NCBI GenBank assembly: GCA_025201365.1
Contig: JAIXMF010000018.1
Coordinates: 1 to 64,000, forward strand
Direction: 5' to 3'
DNA length: 64,000 nt
DNA from: Syncephalis plumigaleata
Lineage: Eukaryota > Zoopagomycota > Zoopagomycetes > Zoopagales > Piptocephalidaceae
Part shown: in pieces, positions 10,150-20,918 of the stretch
Numbering within the stretch: the first letter of the stretch is position 1
How the letters are laid out: the number at the start of each line of letters is the position of its first letter
Translations under genes and position numbers: made by a program
Notes under the pieces: generated by a model
The model's input: the letters and a program-made list of their open reading frames with translations, nothing else
What the model was told of the DNA's origin: nothing
Database searches by the model: none

Positions 10150-11209
10150 CTACGTGCTGACAGCATGCACAAATCCAGCAAGTGTACGTGAAGCGTAGCG
10201 TAGTATTTCACGTCGGAATAACACTTCCGTTGCCACATCATCTGTTAGCTCGATGACCCATTCAATAAGAGAGGGCGGTAGTTGTGGTGCCACCACCACA
10301 GGCATACCCGTTGGACTATGGGTGGGATCAGTGATACGCTCCGAGCAGGCTCGTTTAACCTCGTCGAATTCCAGTTCAACACGGAACGATACTTGTCAAA
10401 GTGTGGACCCGCTTGTCCTAGACAATGGTAGAATAGCGCTAGTTGATGAGCCACATACTTGTGGTTAGATAGACGAAGTGCATCTTTGAGTTGCAAGGAG
10501 ATGGCCACCAATTGATGCATGGTAGACATGCGGGCAAAGTGATCTACTCCATTCATGTCGCATTAGTAATGCTCTATAATAGTGTATCACATGGTGATAT
10601 CGATACTGTTATCGCACAGTCACCACTATACATACCACGAATGGTCGAGGAGCGATCTTGATCAGATGGTACGGGCAGAAGATCTTCAATACCCAGACGA
10701 GTGGCCGCCTTGGGGAATAATGAGGCGAGTCCAACCTCAGTGATATAGGTCTAAATAACGTGTAAAGTAGCATGCAAATGTAAGTACACATGTATCTATC
10801 AGTGAACATACATTCATCCATTCATCCATTCATTCATGCACCACTACTACTACTACTAGTACAAGCAGATAAGATATAATCCTATCTCTCTCACACACAC
10901 ACACCTACCTGAATACTACGACCAGCCTCGTCATGTTGTTCAATTAGGGCACGCAACGCGGCTGTTAATCGAATAGTCTCTTGTTCCTCAGCTGGCGGCT
11001 GTTCTTGAAATACCGTATCAGCCGACTATCGTTGAACGAATTAATAAGTGAAAAGCGCGTAACATCACCGCTACACTTACTTGTTCCTGCTGTTCTAGTC
11101 GCATCAGTGCCAATTCAAGATCAGTCATAAGAGCAAGTGCCTGAAATCCTAGACGCTTTCGCTTTGACGCAGGCTTCACCACCAATGGTTCTTGCATATG
11201 AGTCTCCAC
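10150..11209 (-). CDS. Unidentified alpha-helical protein, multi-exon
   Basis: Exon pieces that join well are about 11089-11209, then about 10908-11027, then 10636-10750, then from 10543 down. They encode KPASKRKRLGFQALALM, then TAALRALIEQHDEAGRSIQ, then TYITEVGLASLFPKAATRLG, then MHQLVAISLQLKDALRLSN. All of it predicts as amphipathic helix; I recognise no family. Two oddities: near 10395 the frame must change between HFDKY and ELEFDEVKRAC, and the frame ends at TAG (10150-10152) although plausible coding (DEEGRISLENQL...) runs on in the same frame to a stop at 10069. The N-terminus is unresolved: an ATG lies near 11332 but its join to the next exon is unclear. Probably a real conserved gene with consensus errors; decay cannot be excluded. 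Confidence 0.5.
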
Positions 11210-11580
11210 TATATTGTATTTTGTTATTAATAGCGCTATTAATAAATCATCTACTTTACTAACCTGCTACTCCATTGTCTACAAGCCATGAACACTAACC
11301 AGCGGCATACTGTTGGCTAGTTTACTCATCGTTTATTAATAGTATAGCAATCAGCAGAGATCAATCCAAAGAGTGAAGGAGAGAAAGCAGAAGAGAAGAG
11401 AAGAGAAGGTGAGCAATGACGTGAATTATGTCACCTTCACCGCCAAGAACGTTTTATTCAAAATAACACACTGTGAGCATGAGGAATGAGAGAACACAGA
11501 AGAAAGATTTAACACACACAACAAAATTGATAAGTCATAATGCATAAGACAATGATATTTTCGGTACTTCAACCATTGAA

Positions 11581-13427
11581 TCACGTGCTATCCTCCTGGT
11601 TGCTATGCTTATCTGGATTGGCTATCAATGGCTGTGATGCATTTAGATAGACTGGCGTGATTGTAGAGGTAGATGATGTAGCTAATGCGCTATTATTACC
11701 GATATTGTCATCTGCAATATAAAGTAACTGGCGTAGTTGCGTATTCTCTGCTTCTAACTGTGTTAATGCTTGTTGTTCTTCATCATCTAACGAGGATTGC
11801 AAATGGACTGCATATCGAACTCGATTATTAATGTGTCCAATAATGCCTTTTAATCGTGCTACTTCTTGATCTAGCATGACAGCTCGTTTCTATAATACAC
11901 ATCAATATGAATAAATGCTAGATGATAAATGACTAGTAATTACCTGTTCGGCTAATAATGTCAACATGTGTGCTCGTTGCATCTCACTCATGGCTTGTTG
12001 TACCATAAACTAATTGTATATTGGCATTATTATTAGTATATATATATACGTGACATGTTTACATAACTATGACTATTATAGCTTATTTACCGTTTGTGCT
12101 CTAAATCGATCCATAACCGTTTCTAGTGTACGTTCATGCTCGCGTACAATCTGTGTTAACTCTCGTGTCTCATCTTCCAACAATCGATTACGATCTTTTA
12201 ATCGTGTGTTCTCCGTTTGTATTTGTTCTATGATATCATATTAATACAATTGTAATGAAAAGATCAGTAATGACATCTACTCACGTATTTCTGCTGGTGT
12301 TGTAATTAATGGTAACTCGGGATATTCCGTAGTTGTTGTTGTACTTGGTGACTCTTGGATACTAATTACAGATGATTGACGAGGACGCTAATTATTGTAT
12401 TAGTCATGCGAATGGTAATAGAATATCAAGTAGCGACTACTTACCGTCATATACTGATCGGCTCCTCGACATAGAACACCGAGATTTCTTTGATTTCGCG
12501 ATAGTAATGTTGATAGCTGACCTGTAAGATGCCATATTTTACGCATACTCTTCTCGTCAATTGCCGCTGTTGGTGATGATATAGCAGAAGTGGTAGTGAC
12601 AGCAGGTGGCGATACCACATGTCCATTACGATCGGATTGCTCATTATTCGTCGGTAGTTTATGCTCGATACCTACGAGGTTCAATGGTGATGCGGCTGCA
12701 GTGACCGCGGCCATTATGGCACCCTCCGATTTGGAACTAGTCAAGGGTGCCGATGCCACTGCAGTAACCGTAGACACTTGAGCAATGGCACTATCGAAGT
12801 GATATCCTTGTGGGTGAGGTTGCCGTTGACGTACTAGTAGAGGCTGGTGCACTTTTACCACTTGATGTTGGTGTATTCAACATGCTGGGATCATCACTTT
12901 GCTCACTCTCATCATTAGACAATGCTGGCTCTGCATTAAGAATATCTGGTACAATAGGTGTGCTCTATTATCATTGTTGTTGCTGTTGTTCTCGTCATTA
13001 CTAATATCTATCGGTGATGGTATAGTAAGTAGAGCCGATGTAGAAGTGGGTGTGGTTTGTTCAGATACATTGACATTCTCATCCTTTGGTGACGAGGATG
13101 AAGAGAGTACGGAATCATTATTGTCATTGTTGGATGGTATATTAGCAGTAGTAGTAGTAGTAGTAGTGGTAGTGCTGGTGTTGCTGTGGTCGCTGCATTA
13201 CGCTCATCGGCTGCTGCTACTGCAGTGCGTACTGATAATGCTGCTGTTGTTCCGTTCGAGCTGGATGGTGATAGTGCACCAGCTGGTGTTGCATCTACTG
13301 CAGTCACTGCTGCTGCTGCTGTAGCAGTGGCCACAACTAGACCCGGATTACGTCGGGCATTCGTTCGTTTACGGCCATTTCTACGTCGACCAGACGATCC
13401 TGTGTTGTTAGACTGAGATGAAGACAT
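11581..13427 (-). CDS. SIKE/FGFR1OP2-family coiled-coil protein (STRIPAK-associated)
   Basis: The C-terminal exons are clean: 12285-12387, 12091-12227, 11944-12009 and 11581-11889. Together they encode QTENTRLKDRNRLLEDETREL, VREHERTLETVMDRFRAQ and LTQLEAENTQLRQLLYIAD, the coiled-coil pattern of SIKE/FGFR1OP2 proteins, which join the STRIPAK phosphatase-kinase complex (cell fusion, septation and Hippo-like signalling in fungi and animals). The N-terminal half (12445-13427) is disordered Ser/Thr/Ala/Asn-rich sequence starting [20 protein letters not shown] and changes frame several times. A 52-nt intron (GTAAAA...CACAAG, about 12810-12861) repairs one change. Another lies in a CTA/ACT microsatellite near 13145-13185, where slippage is likely. 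The family call rests on the C-terminal coil. Confidence 0.65.
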
Positions 13428-13568
13428 GTTAAATACAAATACACTGTAAATAAGCTAAAACAATAAAGGGAGTAGACAAGTAAGTAGTGATGACGACGTC
13501 ATGCGCAATGTAGAAAGGAATAAAAAAGCGTCAAAAGGAACAAGCAGGCGTGTTGTTTTGTGGAGATA

Positions 13569-14118
13569 CAGTGTTTTTCCATCCAATTTGCGCATTTATC
13601 CTTTAACGTTTGCAATATATTAATAAACAGATTAACACAATTGTTAACATCATTATCACTGTAGAAATGCCAATTGACACAGCATAATAATAATAACAAT
13701 TCAGTATTAGTAATGGATCATTTATTGATAGCGATAACTATCATCATCAATTCTATAAGGTAGATGATACAAGTGTACTAGTATAGTTGGATATTGCCAT
13801 GTCATGTAATTACAAGTAGCTATTGATTATCGTGTATGGAATCGGGATATGGCTGCATGTCTGAATTTTATTCAGATTATCCACAGTCATCGTGCTAAAG
13901 GCCGTATTCCAACACAATTTGAACGAAATACCGTTCCTTCTAAACGTTCAAGCAATGATGAGCAAGATCAAGAGGGAACCAAACAACAAAAAACAATTCA
14001 TCCGTGATAGTTATCGCTATCTACACCCCAAAATACAGGGTAATTGTAAGTGTTATTATTACTATTATTTATTCATAAAACAGAAGGCTAACTGCGCAAA
14101 TTGGATGGAAATAGCCTG
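13569..14118 (+). mobile_element. TIR DNA transposon, Tc1/mariner-type ends, with TnpB/Fanzor-like C-terminus (copy B)
   Basis: A 550-bp element bounded by TA (13567-13568 and 14119-14120). The left end starts CAGTGTTTTTCC and the right end is its inverted near-copy (reverse complement CAGGCTATTTCC); the shared core is CCATCCAATTTGCGCA. From about 13814 it encodes VAIDYRVWNRDMAACLNF, then IIHSHRAKGRIPTQFER, and ends at TGA (14005-14007). RDxxAxxNF followed by a short helix and G-x-x-P-x-x-F-x-R resembles the RuvC-III/C-terminal end of IS605 TnpB and eukaryotic Fanzor proteins (RDxNAAxNI), which are known to ride in mariner and other TIR elements. The rest of that protein is missing, so this is an internal deletion derivative. 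A 90-bp internal part recurs at 2172-2260. Confidence 0.75.
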
Positions 14119-14268
14119 TAGAAATGGTTGATTTCTATTCCAAATATTTGTATGATCGCATACAACGAAAGAAGATTGCTGTAACAATAATTTATTATCA
14201 CTTGAATATATAAATATATGCGCTAGTTAATGAATAGAGTAGTATGCCATACGCTGAATGTCGTATTA

Positions 14269-15688
14269 TCATTCTTCCTTCTCGTGTACAGCTAGTGAAA
14301 TGTAGTCACTTTGCGGTTGAGATTGAACGGTGGCATGTTGATTATCACCATCATGAGGTCTATTAATTAGTCGCGTATTACTAGTGGCCGATTCAATGAC
14401 ATTACTGCCATTTTGATTATTCGATGAATCAGACGAGCCGTTATCTGACTTTTCTTTTGTTTCATGCGCAGCAGTATGTTCATCTTCAGGATTACGTAGA
14501 TTATACACGATGATACCTGCTACCGTGGCAAGGAATGCACCAGCATACCATACATTAATCTAGACAGGGAGATGTTTAGTTACTAGTAGATAATAGCAGC
14601 AACAACTCTATGAGAATAACTTACCTTTGCGTTAAATATAAATAGACCAACGATAAGACTGTAGAAATCCGAAGTTAACAGGGACATGTTGAAGAATGTC
14701 GCCGACGATAAACGGAATAGTAAGGGTGCGCACGAGTACAAACAGAATAGACAAATGTCAAACATGATAAGGTAGCCGATAACCGGGCCAGACCAAGTCA
14801 TGCTGGCTAATTCCTCGCGTTCTAGAATCGACAATTGTATACCGCTTACCAAGGCACCCACTAGACCTAACATACCGATAATCTCGGTGATATCATAGGT
14901 GGTAGCGAGCTTCTCCTCGAGTACATTGGATACACCGTAGAGTGTAGCGCCTAGAATGCAGAATAGATCACCGCGTAGTGCATCCTGAGCGGGATAATCA
15001 TGATCGGCCTCTAGATCCGACTTGAACAGCAAGGCAGCACCGGCTAAACATAGGAAAACACCGAAATACTGAAGCCATCGATAGCGACGTTTCAGTAAAA
15101 AGTAGGAAAGAATCATGCAACAGGGAATGGCCCAGGAATCCAGTAGCATAGCCGAGGTGAGTGATGTGTACTGATACGCCTTGACCACGAAATAGTTTGC
15201 TTCCACATCAACAATACCAAGTATTAAATCTAAATCATTTGTTCATTCATTCATAATAGATTAGTATAGGATTATATCGTATATTCCATGCCTCCATTAT
15301 TCCACATACATTTCCAACCATGATCACGTAATATATGGAACCAGTGTCGTATACCATGCTTTCCCAGTATCCATCCGTTGTAGACAAGTGCCAGTAATAT
15401 ATAATTGAGACATGACTGCATGGTTGGCGCATTGATATTGTACACTTGTGCCAGTTTCGTCGTGGATGTATTGCTACCCGTGATACAAAGTGCCAATAAC
15501 TGACCTAGTAACAGTGCTTTAATAAAGCGCGGTGAACGTAGATATCCCCATATTGATCGTTTGGGTGTAGTTTCATTGTTACTCGATAATGGTCCATCCT
15601 CTATGGTAATCTCGGTAGTGTGCGGTGTCGACATGATTGGCACGTAGTAAGATTTCCGACTTGTTGGTTGTTGTTGTTGTATTTGCAC
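14269..15688 (-). CDS. Solute carrier family 35 member F-type transporter
   Basis: Three exons (15310-15688, 14625-15229, 14269-14559) join in frame through GTATGT...TTTAG and GTAAGT...TCTAG introns. Conserved landmarks of the SLC35F1/F2/F6 group are RFIKALLLGQLLALCITG, then KYLILGIVDVEANYFVVKAY (joined across intron 1), SAMLLDSWAIPCCMILSYF, GDLFCILGATLYGVSNVLEE and FFNMSLLTSDFYSLIVGLF. About ten hydrophobic spans are expected, with both ends cytosolic; the C-terminal about 75 residues are polar and Asn/Ser-rich. The substrate of these drug/metabolite-superfamily carriers is not established in fungi. Start: ATG at 15688; an ATG 18 codons further in (15634) is an alternative. Confidence 0.85.
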
Positions 15689-16367
15689 GTTACCAATATA
15701 AATAGTGTCATTAGCTGCTAGAATTGCACCCTTATTAATAACAGTATATCACGTTAAAGACTAGTGACATTAACGAGTTGTTGTTTTATCAATATGATAC
15801 TCGTATATTATGAATTACTAGTGAAATAAATATAGTACGACGAAAGGGGGAGCAAGAAGTAAAAAAAAATGCAGAAAAAGCAAAGCAACATCCGATACTC
15901 AAATGGCAATCGTTGTCATTCAACAAATCACATGTGGTCTGTTTGTCGTATGATGCGTATTACGCGTTATTTTACAAGCTAGATGGCATGGACAAGTCAG
16001 CTCGATATCATCGATGACTAGACTGTTTTCACTTGTTGGATAGATGCCATGTTTTACCATTACGTACCCATTACCAATTTGTAATATCCATTGGAGTATA
16101 CGCAGGATAACATCATCTATACATCAACGACGTTACACATGACCAGTTCATATGGAATCCTATTGAGTCTACTTTTATCCTATATGAGCATGCTCTAGCA
16201 AACAATTCCAATAATCGTCTCTCTCTTTCTCTCTCTCCTTTTTCCTCCTTCTCTTCTCCTTTTCCTTTCTGTTTTCGTTTTCTATTTGAATAGTACATAC
16301 TCGTTTACGAATAAAGTACTAGTACTGGTAGTAGTGGTAGTAGTAGTTCGTCTCTTTATTTACCGTC
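15689..16367. promoter_or_regulatory. Divergent intergenic region between transporter and peroxygenase genes
   Basis: 679 bases between two divergent starts, so both promoters must lie here. A long CT-rich tract (about 16219-16285) sits 80-150 bases before the plus-strand ATG, followed by a TAG/GTAG triplet run; such pyrimidine tracts are common in fungal housekeeping promoters. No defined binding site can be named. Confidence 0.4.
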
Positions 16368-17473
16368 ATGAAGTTCAACGATACACCACCACCAAAGCCA
16401 ACACCTGCTCCTAATAGTAGTATATTCCTACCGTTGGTTCTAGTACTCGGTACTATGGGATTTGCCATTTATAAGATTATCCAGTCGTTGCCCGAACTAC
16501 CCGCAGAACCTATGGATCCATTGATGGCACGCTACGGCTCGAATCGTATGCCTAATTGGCATCCAACGCCGTATAAACACACCGAAAATCCCTCGCGTTC
16601 CCCTTGTCCATTATTAAATACCCTGGCCAATCATGGTTATTTGTAAGTAGTATGTTATTGCTGTGTATAAACACTAATGTCATGCCTTTACTCGCCTACT
16701 CGCTGATTTGTTTATGCAATAGACCACGAGATGGACGTAACATTGATCGTAAAACACTTGGCACTGCACTTGAACACTTGAACTTATCGCCCGGGTACGT
16801 GGTATTCTAGTGAATTCGGTCACTCCACTCGTTCATCCTCCATCTGGACACCCAAGGATGCCAAACTAAGTGACGATGAGCTTGTGTTTGATCTGTCTGA
16901 TTTACAACAACACAATATCATTGAGCATGATGTCTCACTTACTCGTCAGGATTATCGTCCGTTTTTAGGAGCAGATCGTCATTGGCGAGCTGATAAGACG
17001 CTGGTCGAGCAACTTAAGGCGTTCGCCGATAAGGATGGTTTCCTAAGCTATGATGCCGTAGCACAAGCGCGTAATCTACGACAGAAACAATCTAACGCGG
17101 AAGCGGCAACAATCGAGAAGGAGCAAGGGTCATCACTCACTGACGAGGATACTCGTCCGGTGAATTCGGTATTAGACCGCAAGTCATAGCTCATAGTGAA
17201 TGCAGCGCTTTGCTTAATGTTCTAGGACGTAATGGCAAGATTCACAAGTCGAGTATCGATTCATTCGTGCTGAACGAACGATTCCCCGAGGACTGGGCAC
17301 CACCCAGAGAGCAAGTTGGTCTGGCCGAGTTCCTTGCCGGTGCGATAAAGTGTGGACTATACCGCTACTCACCGGGTAACTTGTGGCCAGCCGAGCCAGA
17401 ACTAGCATCTACATCGACGACGTATGAGGATGCAATGAAGACACAAAGTGCTTCTGAACATGCAGAATTATAA
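16368..17473 (+). CDS. Membrane-anchored unspecific peroxygenase / heme haloperoxidase-like protein
   Basis: Heme-thiolate peroxidase fold (chloroperoxidase/UPO family), which uses H2O2 to oxyfunctionalise or halogenate substrates. Signature motifs are SPCPLLNTLANHGYLPRDG (Cys about 80 is the heme thiolate ligand), IIEHDVSLTR (EHD-S, Mg and propionate site) and VIAHSECSALLNVLG (Glu, acid-base catalyst). Unlike secreted UPOs it has a hydrophobic segment near residues 19-41 (IFLPLVLVLGTMGFAIYKII), hence probably a membrane anchor. Exons 16368-16642 and 16723-16794 are secure. The frame then needs removal of 16795-16810 (GTACGT...TTCTAG, only 16 nt) and 17129-17175 (GTCATC...ATTAG); with both removed, one 320-residue frame runs to 17473. 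Single-base errors at the same places are the alternative. Confidence 0.8.
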
Positions 17474-17611
17474 AAAGTGTAAATAAATTTATACACCATA
17501 AAAGATGATCGCATTATGTTGTAGAAATATTTATTGCTACTGGAAAGATATGAAATAATAGAATATAAATAATCTCGGTACAGGTTGTAATGCTAAATGA
17601 CATGATGCCAG

Positions 17612-18204
17612 TTAGCGCATGCATGTTTCGGTATCGATACCTTGCGATAATGGCAAGGAATCAGTTGTAATGGAATGGTTGTCCGATAGTTTAGGCGTAA
17701 ACGCTTCATCATCATTCTTATTACGATGACGCGCAGTTTCATTATCCACTTGAGTATTCGTGCTCAATAACGAAGATTGACGCGGCGATATCGGACTAGT
17801 TAAGGCGATAGCGCCCAATGACGTAGAACGTGGCTTCCTATTCATCAGATGCTCAGCGATGGCTCGTCTATTCTTTGGTAGTGAATCCACTCGACATTCA
17901 TGGTGAAGGTAGGACTATCGCATAGCACATCGGCGACTTGATCATCCTTACTCGATTTGCCACTATCATCGTTCTCGGTGCATGGCACGTAACCTCGTTC
18001 GTTTCCAGTTCAATGGTGTCAAACTCGCCAACTGGTGCGTTGCCATTGTTAAGCCAACAACCGTCGGTATTGGCCGCGGGTGAACAAGCGGCGTAAGGTC
18101 GACCTGCCTGCGTTACCACACTCTTGGGCCATCCATGCGGTGTGGTGGTCGATGTTCCGGCCAGTATCAATTGACTTGGAGGCTTTACGATATTTGTTTG
18201 TGAC
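17612..18204 (-). CDS. Unidentified coding stretch, possibly last exon(s) of the STK32-like kinase gene
   Basis: After an acceptor (TTTATAG, exon start 18204) the frame reads SQTNIVKPPSQLILAGTS and onward, then ERGYVPCTENDDSGKSS, CDSPTFTMN and finally SLPKNRRAIAEHLMNRKP to the stop at 17612. Two frame changes are needed near 17990-18000 and 17890. Composition (Ser/Thr/Asn/Pro-rich) suggests a disordered region; I recognise no domain. A donor at 18864 inside the last codons of the kinase would join to 18204 in frame (...VERFW-SQTN...), making this the kinase C-terminus, but that intron would be 660 nt, far longer than its neighbours. A separate gene is the alternative. Confidence 0.35.
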
Positions 18205-18860
18205 CTATAAATATATATATCGATGTGTATATACGTGCGTGTATATGTATAATAAGATAAAAGAAAAGATAGAATTAATACTTGTATGAAATATGAGTTG
18301 ATTTGATTTCTCATCATTCTTTAGTTTAAAAGTAATAATAGTAATAGTAGATTATTTCAATAAATTCTAGTAGATCTCCTTATTATCATCAATAAGATAT
18401 GAATGTAGAGATGCTTTAGAAGAAATACCCCATTAACGTCAAATACGTAATGTCATGCAGTATTTGTCATTCCTATGTGTGCATCGATCCAGCAATAGGT
18501 GCACGATAACTCTCACGTTCAATCACAAATAACATGGATCGTTCCTTTCATCATACATATACATAGGTGAGAGCATTTGAATTAGAACATGTTCGCGCAA
18601 GCACTGATTTCTGTAATAGATTAAAAGAAAGAAAAGAAAAGAAGGAGAAGGAGAAGAAACGCATAAGATGATAGGAAATGCGGAAAGTGAATTGTAGCAA
18701 TATGCGGTGAGACCAGTATAGTCGGTAACGATGGATCCAACGTTATAAGATAAACGACAAGGACAAGAGCAGTAGCAACAACAACAATGATGATGATGAT
18801 GATGCAGACAATAAAGCGCAAGATATATGTATGTATATATTATAAAAGTATAATAAAATA
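18205..18860. other. Spacer or long intron downstream of the STK32-like kinase
   Basis: AT-rich with GAAAAG and GATGAT runs (about 18626-18655, 18785-18805). No convincing coding on either strand. Confidence 0.45.
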
Positions 18861-20918
18861 TTACCAGAAACGTTCAACCGGTTGGGCATCCGTGAAGGTG
18901 GGCGTGTTAAGCTTCTCCGAGTAGGCTGGATCCGGCATCAACGAGGGAATGTTCACGCCTGAGGTTGCCTCGATTGAGGATAGGTAGAGTGAGTTATCAC
19001 TTGCTACTTGCATGTCATGCGAGAAACTAGCCGAATGTGTAACAACTGGAAATGCCGTATCCATGAATGACACCGGCTTGGGCGACTCGTTGCTTACGCT
19101 CGACTGTCCCATGTAGACGGCGTTGATCGCGGAATCTGTGTCAATGTTAGACGCGGGTTTTCTATTGCTTCCATTGCTACGCGTGTTTATCATTAACGGG
19201 GCCAGTGCACCATCCTGCGATAGATCACCGATATTATCTGTAATCAAAAGTGTATGTCGATGTCTACTCGTGCTCAATGATCTTAATGGGCTTTTAACTG
19301 CTTCCGCGGGACTTTGAATCGATCTACCAGTCGGTGAACTTCTTAGACCGTCGGCAGATGAACGTGCCAGTAACGCGCCATGCTCGCCCTTTCGTGGATT
19401 CTGCCAAGCAGGATCTGCATTATTATCAGTGCCGTTATTGTTTGTGTTATCGTCACGCTCGCGTCCCTTGTAGCTCCATCGTTTACCGCTAAATAGAACC
19501 TGCTTCAAACTTGAGATACTACGACGTGACTCGGTGTTGTTGGCACCGCCATCTTTACCATGAGTCCGTTTGCGTCCCTGATCATCTGATTTCGGATGAG
19601 CCTGGCCGTGTAGCGTATTCTCCTCGCTATTGCCACGAGACGGATCACCGATACCGCTGTCACGATCGGAACTAGGTGCTGGCGGTGGATCCACGCATTT
19701 CACCCAGGATGGCGGTTCGCCCACGCACATTCTATCCGAGTCGACTAGACCGGTGTATCGTTCGTAGAGCAGGTAGTCGAACGTTTTAAACCGTTTCTCG
19801 ATGAGTTGCATCTCCTTGGACATACGGGATAGATCGGTCTTACGACGTGGACGTGCCTCCAATGGTTCTTGCTCCATGAGTAGCTCTTCCAAGTCATAGG
19901 CCACGTCAAAGTTGGGTCGTTCCGAGTCTGGTACGAATATCGGTGCGGATTCTTTGTTCTCTATCTTTGTCCAGTTGATATCTTCGAAGAATTTAACTCG
20001 TCGTAATTCACGCCATCCCTCGGCGCCACAGCAAAGACGTCGTTGCGGATCACGCTCCATGAACATCATCATTGCCTCGATGCAATCGATTGATAATGCG
20101 CGTCCCTGTCGTCCGATAGCCGGGAAGTTCGGCTGATCATCGCGGATCTTACGCTTTAACGCGTCGTTGTTCGGCGCATCGAACGGGCGTCGTCCGTACA
20201 TCGCCTCGTAGAATATCACACCAAGTGCCCACCAATCGACGGCCTGCGTGTAACCTTTGCCGGTGAACATTTCCGGTGCCATATACACGTAGGTGCCAGA
20301 CTCCGAGGTAATGCGTCTAGTCTGGTTGAAATGCGTGGCAATGTTGAAATCCGTCAAGTGAACGTGTCCATATTCGTCGAGTAGAATGTTGTCCGGTTTA
20401 ACGTCACGATGCATTATACCACGACTGTGTAGGTAGCCAAGACCGCACGCTAGTTCCGCGAGCCAATGACGCATTTCATCCTCTTCTATGTGTGGTTTTC
20501 GCAGTAGATGGAAGCGTAGATCACCGCCGAGCATCAGATCCGTGACCATGTACATGTAATCGTCGTCCTGGAACGAGAAGCGTAAATTAACCACGTAATG
20601 ATGGTCGATAGACTCTAGGATGTTACGCTCGCGGAATACATTACGAAGCGCGTCCATACGAATGCATTCCCGTTTAGATATATACTTTAGAGCGTATATT
20701 TGTTTGGTATCCTTACGCTCTACAATACGTACTTTGCCGAAACTACCTCGTCCAACACTTCGTAGCAGGTTAAAGTGCATCAAGGTGGCTAATAATGTGA
20801 AATATATCATATAAAATTAGTATGCTACTAATAGTACGCATTAATCATGTAATTTCTCATAAATTATTACTATACCTTCAGCGTTGAAGTCCACCACATG
20901 TCCATGCGCATTTCCCAT
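18861..20918 (-). CDS. AGC-type Ser/Thr kinase, STK32/YANK family
   Basis: Exon 1 (20876-20918) encodes MGNAHGHVVDFNAE, whose Gly2 context is a likely N-myristoylation site, as in animal STK32 kinases. Exon 2 (18861-20788) carries the kinase: GRGSFGKVRIVERKDTKQIY (glycine loop), ALKYISK (ATP-binding Lys), HRDVKPDNILLDEYGHVHL, TDFNIA (the family's DFN instead of DFG), SGTYVYMAPEMF and AVDWWALGVIFYEAMYGRRPF. After a helical tail (MSKEMQLIEKRFKTFDYLLY) about 270 residues of disordered Ser/Asn/Arg-rich sequence follow, much longer than in animals. Predicted length is 656 residues. Substrates of these kinases are poorly known. An alternative splice near 18864 could extend the C-terminus. Confidence 0.88.

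Noticed and set aside
10150-10152. Reassignment of TAG to an amino acid
   Set aside because: TAG is used as a normal stop in several genes here (kinesin, PIG-H), so a single in-frame TAG is better explained by error or mutation.
12899-13416. Plus-strand frames with poly-Leu and poly-Val, like membrane proteins
   Set aside because: Antisense shadows of the Ser/Thr/Ala-rich microsatellite part of the SIKE-like gene.
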